Source of the DNA: JANQKX01 sp039028695 | Lineage (GTDB): Bacteria > Pseudomonadota > Alphaproteobacteria > Kiloniellales > Kiloniellaceae | Direction: 5' to 3' | Assembly: GCA_039028695.1 (NCBI GenBank) | Contig: JBCCHN010000172.1 | Location: 1 to 10,136 of the forward strand | DNA length: 10,136 bases | Part shown: positions 6,612 to 10,136 of the stretch, piece after piece | Layout: each line of letters starts with the position of its first letter | Numbering within the stretch: position 1 is the stretch's first letter | Position numbers and translations under genes: made by a program | Notes under the pieces: generated by a model | Databases searched by the model: none | Seen by the model: only the letters and a program-made list of their open reading frames with translations | What the model was told of the DNA's origin: nothing

Positions 6612-8042
6612 ATGGCAGCCGCTGATCTTGAATTGTGCTACATGCCAGCAACGGAACAACTCCAACGCTTCCGTGCCAAGAGCATCTCGCCGGTAGAGGT
6701 GCTGCAAGCCCAGATCGCTCAGGCGGAGCGGATTGAACCCGCTCTGAATGCCTTTGCTTACTGCTTTTTCGATGAGGCGATTGAGCAAGCCCGTCGCGCC
6801 GAATCTCTCTATATGAAGCAACCTGACCAAATCCGACCCCTCGAAGGCCTAACGGTTGCGATCAAGGACGAGATGGATGTGGCCGGGCAGAGGAACACGC
6901 AGGGTTCATTGATATATGAAGATCATATTGCAGATGATGATCATCCTGTCGCAGCCCGTCTACGAGATGCGGGCGCTATTTTTCATGCGCGAACAACGAC
7001 ACCGGAGTTCTCTTGCGCTTGGGTCACCGATTCCCGCTTGCACGGCACAACAGGGACACCGTGGAACCTGAGTTATACCTGTTCCGGTTCTTCTGGAGGG
7101 TCTGCTGCGTCTTTGGCAGCCGGCACATCCACTTTGGCTACGGGATCAGACATTGCCGGGTCTATTCGTGGCCCTGCCGCTGCTTGCGGAGTGGTTGGCT
7201 ATAAGCCGCCCTATGGGCGCGTACCGGATCTACCGCCATTTAGTCTTGATTCCTATAACACAGTAGGGCCATTGGCCAGAACAGTCGCTGATTGCGCTTT
7301 GTTCCAAAATGCGATGTCGGGCTTTCATGAAGATGACATCGTAACACTGCGGGAAAAAATGATTATTCCGCTTAAGCAGGATAGAATCGAGGGTCTTAGG
7401 GTTGCGTTCACATTAGATGTGGGAAACCAAGTGGTCGCAACGGAAGTGGAGCAGCAGGTCCGTGCGTCCATTGCAAGTCTCTCTGACCAAGGCGCGATCA
7501 TCGAGGAAGTGGATCTTGGTTGGAGCGGCGAGACCCTGTCCACTGCACGAGATTACCTCGATCACCTGTTCGGATACTACTTGGTTCGCGAGGTGGCTGC
7601 TCATCCAGGTTTGGTTTGCGACTATACGACCTTTCTGGCCGAGCGTGCTGCTGCAATGACCGTGGACCGATTTTTCCGGGCCTTCGAGGTAGCGGGCGAC
7701 ATGTACCATACGCTGGGTCCACTTCTGGAACAAAATATCGCTCTTATCTGCCCAACCTTCGTGACTCACGAGATCAAGGCCTGCCAAAAACCTTGGGAAT
7801 GTATCAACGTAAGGGATCGAGAATTTGACTCGGATTATGAGTGGACCCTGTTGCCCCAATTCAATATGTTGGGCCGCTTGCCCGTATTAGCGGTGCCCGC
7901 TGGCATTGGCAGTAACGGTTTACCGGTCGGCCTTCAAGTTATCGGGCGCTCCTACGACGATGCCCGCGTTTTTAGGGTTGCCGCGGCCTTAGAAGAGGCC
8001 GGTCCCTGGCTCGATTGTCCAGCCCGTCGCCCAAGACTTTGA
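6612..8042 (+). CDS. Amidase-signature enzyme, first tandem copy, with altered oxyanion loop
   Basis: A 476-residue cytoplasmic protein (no signal peptide) of the amidase signature family, which cleaves C-N amide bonds with a Ser-cisSer-Lys triad. I place the triad at K85 (VAIKDE), S160 (SGSSGGS, 158-164) and S184 (GSDIAGSIR, 178-186). The spacings of 75 and 24 residues are the family norm. The oxyanion loop deviates: GSDIAGSIRGPA instead of the usual GSDIGGSIRIPA, so Gly182 is Ala and Ile187 is Gly. Both lie next to the nucleophile and could change specificity or lower activity. The gene starts 21 nt after the ATPase stop with a moderate GGGAA site (6601-6605), so it is most likely in the transporter operon. 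It is a paralogue of the amidase encoded just downstream. It is not GatA by context, as no gatB or gatC is present. Substrate unknown; an imported amide or peptide is the simplest idea. Confidence 0.9.
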   Translation: MAAADLELCYMPATEQLQRFRAKSISPVEVLQAQIAQAERIEPALNAFAYCFFDEAIEQARRAESLYMKQPDQIRPLEGLTVAIKDEMDVAGQRNTQGSLIYEDHIADDDHPVAARLRDAGAIFHARTTTPEFSCAWVTDSRLHGTTGTPWNLSYTCSGSSGGSAASLAAGTSTLATGSDIAGSIRGPAAACGVVGYKPPYGRVPDLPPFSLDSYNTVGPLARTVADCALFQNAMSGFHEDDIVTLREKMIIPLKQDRIEGLRVAFTLDVGNQVVATEVEQQVRASIASLSDQGAIIEEVDLGWSGETLSTARDYLDHLFGYYLVREVAAHPGLVCDYTTFLAERAAAMTVDRFFRAFEVAGDMYHTLGPLLEQNIALICPTFVTHEIKACQKPWECINVRDREFDSDYEWTLLPQFNMLGRLPVLAVPAGIGSNGLPVGLQVIGRSYDDARVFRVAAALEEAGPWLDCPARRPRL

Positions 8043-8096
8043 CTGTCAGTACCTGAAGCAAAAAATCTGAATCTCTTGGATATTTGGAGCGCTATT

Positions 8097-9527
8097 ATGA
8101 CTTCCATCGATCTCGACCTCTGCTACTTGCCCGCCACGGAAGTATTGGCAAAGTTCTCCGACCGCAGCCTCTCGCCGGTCGAGTACCTAGATGCCTTGAT
8201 CGCCCGCGCCAACGCCGTCGAGCCGACCATCAATGCCTTCGCATTCACTTTTTTCGATGAAGCGCGGGATCAGGCGCGGCGCGCCGAGGCGCGCTACGCC
8301 AATAATGATGGCAATATTCGCCCACTCGAAGGCCTGCCGATCGCGATTAAGGATGAAATGGACATTGCCGGGCAGCCCCTAACAAATGGCTCGCTTTACC
8401 TGAAAAACAACATTAGTAAGGAGACTCATTTTTCCGGCCAGCGATTGCTGGATGCCGGTGCGATTGTACATGCTCGCACGACCACGCCGGAGTTTTCTTG
8501 CGCTGGCACGGCCGATTCCAAGATTCACGGTACGACGTCTACCCCATGGAACAAGCGCTTCACGTGTGGTGGTTCGTCAGGAGGGTCGGGTGCATCGCTT
8601 GCCGCTGGCACCACCCCTTTGGCGACGGGCTCGGACATTGGCGGATCAATTCGTATTCCCGCCGCTTGTTGTGGTGTGGTCGGCTTCAAACCACCTTATG
8701 GGCGCAACCCGGACAACACGGCATTTGCCTATGACATGTATGCCGTGGTTGGGCCTATGGGCCGCACGGTTTCCGATACGGCCTTGATGCAGAACATCAT
8801 GTGTGGCCCTCATCCTCAAGATAATGCCTCTCTACGACCGAAGTACGAACTGCCGATGGCCCACAAGGACATGAAGGGGCTAAAGATCGGGTGGTCCCTG
8901 GATTTGGGGTACTTTGAAATTGATCCGCATGTTCGTACCAACACGGAAAACACACTCAACATTCTCGCCGATCTAGGCGCTGAATTAGTCGAGGTCGATT
9001 TCGGTTGGACTGCTGAGGCTGATCGAGCGACCGAAAACTATCTGGATCACTTGTTTGGCAGCTACATCGCTTCCTATGTGGACTCCGACCCCGAAATGGC
9101 TTCGCCTTGGGCGGCCTATTGTGCCGAGGCCCATGGCAAGACAACAGCAGCTGACTTTCTGGCAGCTTATGAAATGCAAGCCACCGTTGCCCATCGTGTC
9201 GGAGCCATTCTTGAGGATTGCTATGCGATGATCTGCCCAACCATGGGATATCACGAGATTTTGGCCGATCAACATCCTCGTGATCAGGTGATCATAAACG
9301 GTAAAAAGGTCGACCCGCTCTATGGCTGGTGTCTATGCCACCCCTTTAATATGTTGGGACGCTGCCCAGTGCTCTCAGTACCTTCTGGAATCGGTGCCAA
9401 TGGATTGCCCACAGGCATCCAAATTGTTGCTCGACACCTAGACGATGAGAGAGTTTTCCGGATTGGTGCGGCTCTTGAAAAAGCCCAGCCGTGGCTCGAT
9501 TGTAAAGAATGGCGACCGCAACTGTGA
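8097..9527 (+). CDS. Amidase-signature enzyme, second tandem copy, canonical active site
   Basis: A 476-residue cytoplasmic amidase, the same length as its upstream neighbour and alignable without gaps at the N-terminus: about 61 of the first 100 residues are identical by hand count. Triad: K85 (IAIKDE), cis-Ser S160 (GGSSGGS, 158-164), nucleophile S184 in the canonical GSDIGGSIRIPAA (178-190). It should be catalytically competent. The ATG at 8097 is chosen because GGAG (8086-8089) is 7 nt upstream and because its N-terminus MTSIDLDLCYLPATE then matches MAAADLELCYMPATE of the first copy. A TTG at 8076 would add seven residues with no counterpart. A 54-nt gap without terminator separates the copies, so it is probably the last gene of the operon. 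The likely role is cytoplasmic hydrolysis of an imported amide; the substrate is unknown. Family members include aryl, peptide and fatty acid amide hydrolases. Confidence 0.92.
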   Translation: MTSIDLDLCYLPATEVLAKFSDRSLSPVEYLDALIARANAVEPTINAFAFTFFDEARDQARRAEARYANNDGNIRPLEGLPIAIKDEMDIAGQPLTNGSLYLKNNISKETHFSGQRLLDAGAIVHARTTTPEFSCAGTADSKIHGTTSTPWNKRFTCGGSSGGSGASLAAGTTPLATGSDIGGSIRIPAACCGVVGFKPPYGRNPDNTAFAYDMYAVVGPMGRTVSDTALMQNIMCGPHPQDNASLRPKYELPMAHKDMKGLKIGWSLDLGYFEIDPHVRTNTENTLNILADLGAELVEVDFGWTAEADRATENYLDHLFGSYIASYVDSDPEMASPWAAYCAEAHGKTTAADFLAAYEMQATVAHRVGAILEDCYAMICPTMGYHEILADQHPRDQVIINGKKVDPLYGWCLCHPFNMLGRCPVLSVPSGIGANGLPTGIQIVARHLDDERVFRIGAALEKAQPWLDCKEWRPQL

Positions 9528-9749
9528 GACCTAATACGGTTCGTCTAAAATGAGTCAGAGGCATTCAAGTCTAAATTCATGGCCCAAAGTCTGCGGTCTG
9601 GACAGCGAAACTAGCTGCGGCGGACTTTTAGAAAGGGACCGTTCCACGGATTCAAAACCTTGGGACGCGCGACATCGTAAGTTCTTGCCGAATTTAACTG
9701 AACTTTATATTAGCAAAGTTAACTCTAAAAGATCTCCCACCGACTAGAG

Positions 9750-9980
9750 AATGTCCGCACGGAGCCGCCCCGCATTGCCAACGAGGTCCAGGAAGGACCC
9801 GCGACATTTTCTGGGGCGTCGATTTTTGATGCTCGCCTTGTTCTTTTACCCGATCTCAACGTCCGCTTTGAGATCCAGTTGCGGACATTGAAACAGCTCT
9901 AACGGCGCAGCGAGTTTTAGCCAAATCCGGTCGTGCCTGCCAAAATTCTAAATGTCTGCTTTGTGATGAAATGGCAGACT
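9750..9980. repeat. Cluster of degenerate GTCCGC/GCGGAC intergenic repeats
   Basis: AATGTCCGCA (9750-9759) is matched by its exact 10-bp inverse TGCGGACATT (9880-9889). Within that interval AACGTCCGC (9858-9866) forms a near-perfect inverted pair with GCGGACATT (9881-9889), 8 of 9 positions. A third version, GTCTGC (9954-9959) with GCAGAC (9974-9979), follows. AACGTCCGCTTTGAGA (9858-9873) and AATGTCTGCTTTGTGA (9951-9966) agree at 13 of 16 positions, so these are copies of one unit. The unit looks like a dispersed, hairpin-forming intergenic repeat. The last pair lies just beyond the stop of the minus-strand gene that ends at 10000 and might help end that transcript. Confidence 0.5.
9852..9875. 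repeat. Perfect 8-bp hairpin GATCTCAA / TTGAGATC
   Basis: GATCTCAA (9852-9859) and TTGAGATC (9868-9875) pair perfectly around an 8-nt loop that contains GTCCGC. It overlaps, and would compete with, the GTCCGC/GCGGAC pairing of 9861-9886. No T-tract follows on either strand, so I do not call it a terminator. Confidence 0.5.
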
Positions 9981-9999
9981 AGCAGGTCGTTGCAGAAAA

Positions 10000-10136
10000 C
10001 TACCTTTCCCGAAAGACCCGATTGAATTGGTCGGTCATGGGTTTGGTGAGGTAGGAGATGACCGAACGGGCTTCGGAGGTCATCATGACATCGGCGGGCA
10101 TGCCCGGTTCGATCTTTTCGCCTAGGCGCTCTCGCT
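10000..10136 (-). CDS. C-terminal fragment of type I secretion membrane-fusion protein (HlyD/PrtE family, partial)
   Basis: Read leftwards from the window edge, 44 whole codons end at TAG (10002-10000). The peptide includes LGEKIEPGMPADVMM, then TSEARSVISYLTKP and finally MTDQFNRVFRER. An EPGMPA(D/E)V segment followed by R(S/T)xxSYLxKPxxDQ and a terminal FRER is the typical end of HlyD/PrtE/LapC-type periplasmic adaptors. These link an inner-membrane ABC exporter to a TolC-like outer-membrane channel and are anchored in the inner membrane, spanning the periplasm. The gene converges on the amidase operon, so it is a separate unit. The rest of the secretion system lies outside the window and the exported protein cannot be told. 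Confidence 0.88.
   Translation of the reverse strand, partial: RERLGEKIEPGMPADVMMTSEARSVISYLTKPMTDQFNRVFRER

Larger units (their letters stand above)
9528..9999. other. 472-nt noncoding region between convergent operons
   Basis: No convincing gene is seen. An open frame at 9550-9747 (65 codons) has no ribosome site and no recognisable family. The left part (9528-9740) is featureless apart from a weak AACTTT/AAAGTT hairpin (9693-9712 region) lacking a T-tract. The right part (9750-9980) holds several inverted repeats built on GTCCGC, described separately. No clear terminator for the amidase operon is visible directly after 9527. Confidence 0.6.

Noticed and set aside
6612..9527. Amidases as GatA subunits of a tRNA amidotransferase
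   Set aside because: GatA shares the signature, but there is no gatB or gatC, the genes are duplicated and they sit behind an importer; a catabolic amidase is more likely.
9550..9747. 65-codon open frame on the plus strand after the second amidase
   Set aside because: No ribosome site, composition unlike the neighbouring genes, no recognisable family, low-complexity polar content; most likely chance.

Overview
The window reads as an accessory transport and catabolism locus from a free-living Proteobacterium. An alphaproteobacterium, perhaps marine, is my best guess. The reasons are the Dpp/Opp-type importer paired with amidases, a type I secretion adaptor next door, and base composition near 50% G+C. 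The taxon is inferred from gene style, not from a marker gene.

Layout: (1) Positions 1-137 hold the C-terminal end of a family 5 extracellular solute-binding protein from an upstream transporter, closed by a strong intrinsic terminator at 184-218. (2) Positions 336-1154 (minus strand) encode a 272-residue XRE-type HTH regulator. Its mRNA leader carries a 10-codon upstream ORF with a very strong Shine-Dalgarno. (3) Positions 1155-1420 are the divergent control region, with a tandem TTGACGCTA repeat, a 7-bp inverted repeat and candidate promoters in both directions. (4) Positions 1421-9527 form a co-directional cluster of six genes: solute-binding protein, DppB-like permease, DppC-like permease, one fused DppD-DppF ATPase and two tandem paralogous amidase-signature enzymes of identical length (476 aa). 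(5) Positions 9528-9999 are noncoding and hold a degenerate GTCCGC/GCGGAC repeat cluster. (6) Positions 10000-10136 (minus strand) encode the C-terminus of an HlyD/PrtE-type type I secretion adaptor.

How the genes may work together: the periplasmic binding protein captures an oligopeptide-like or other amide-containing compound. The two permeases and the double ATPase import it, and two cytoplasmic amidases without signal peptides hydrolyse it. The divergent HTH protein probably controls both itself and the operon. The substrate cannot be told from sequence. One amidase (8097-9527) keeps the canonical oxyanion loop GSDIGGSIRIPA. The other (6612-8042) has GSDIAGSIRGPA, so the pair may have split function.

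Translation starts were moved from TTG codons to downstream ATG codons in four genes (regulator, binding protein, first permease, second amidase), mainly because Shine-Dalgarno spacing supports the ATG.
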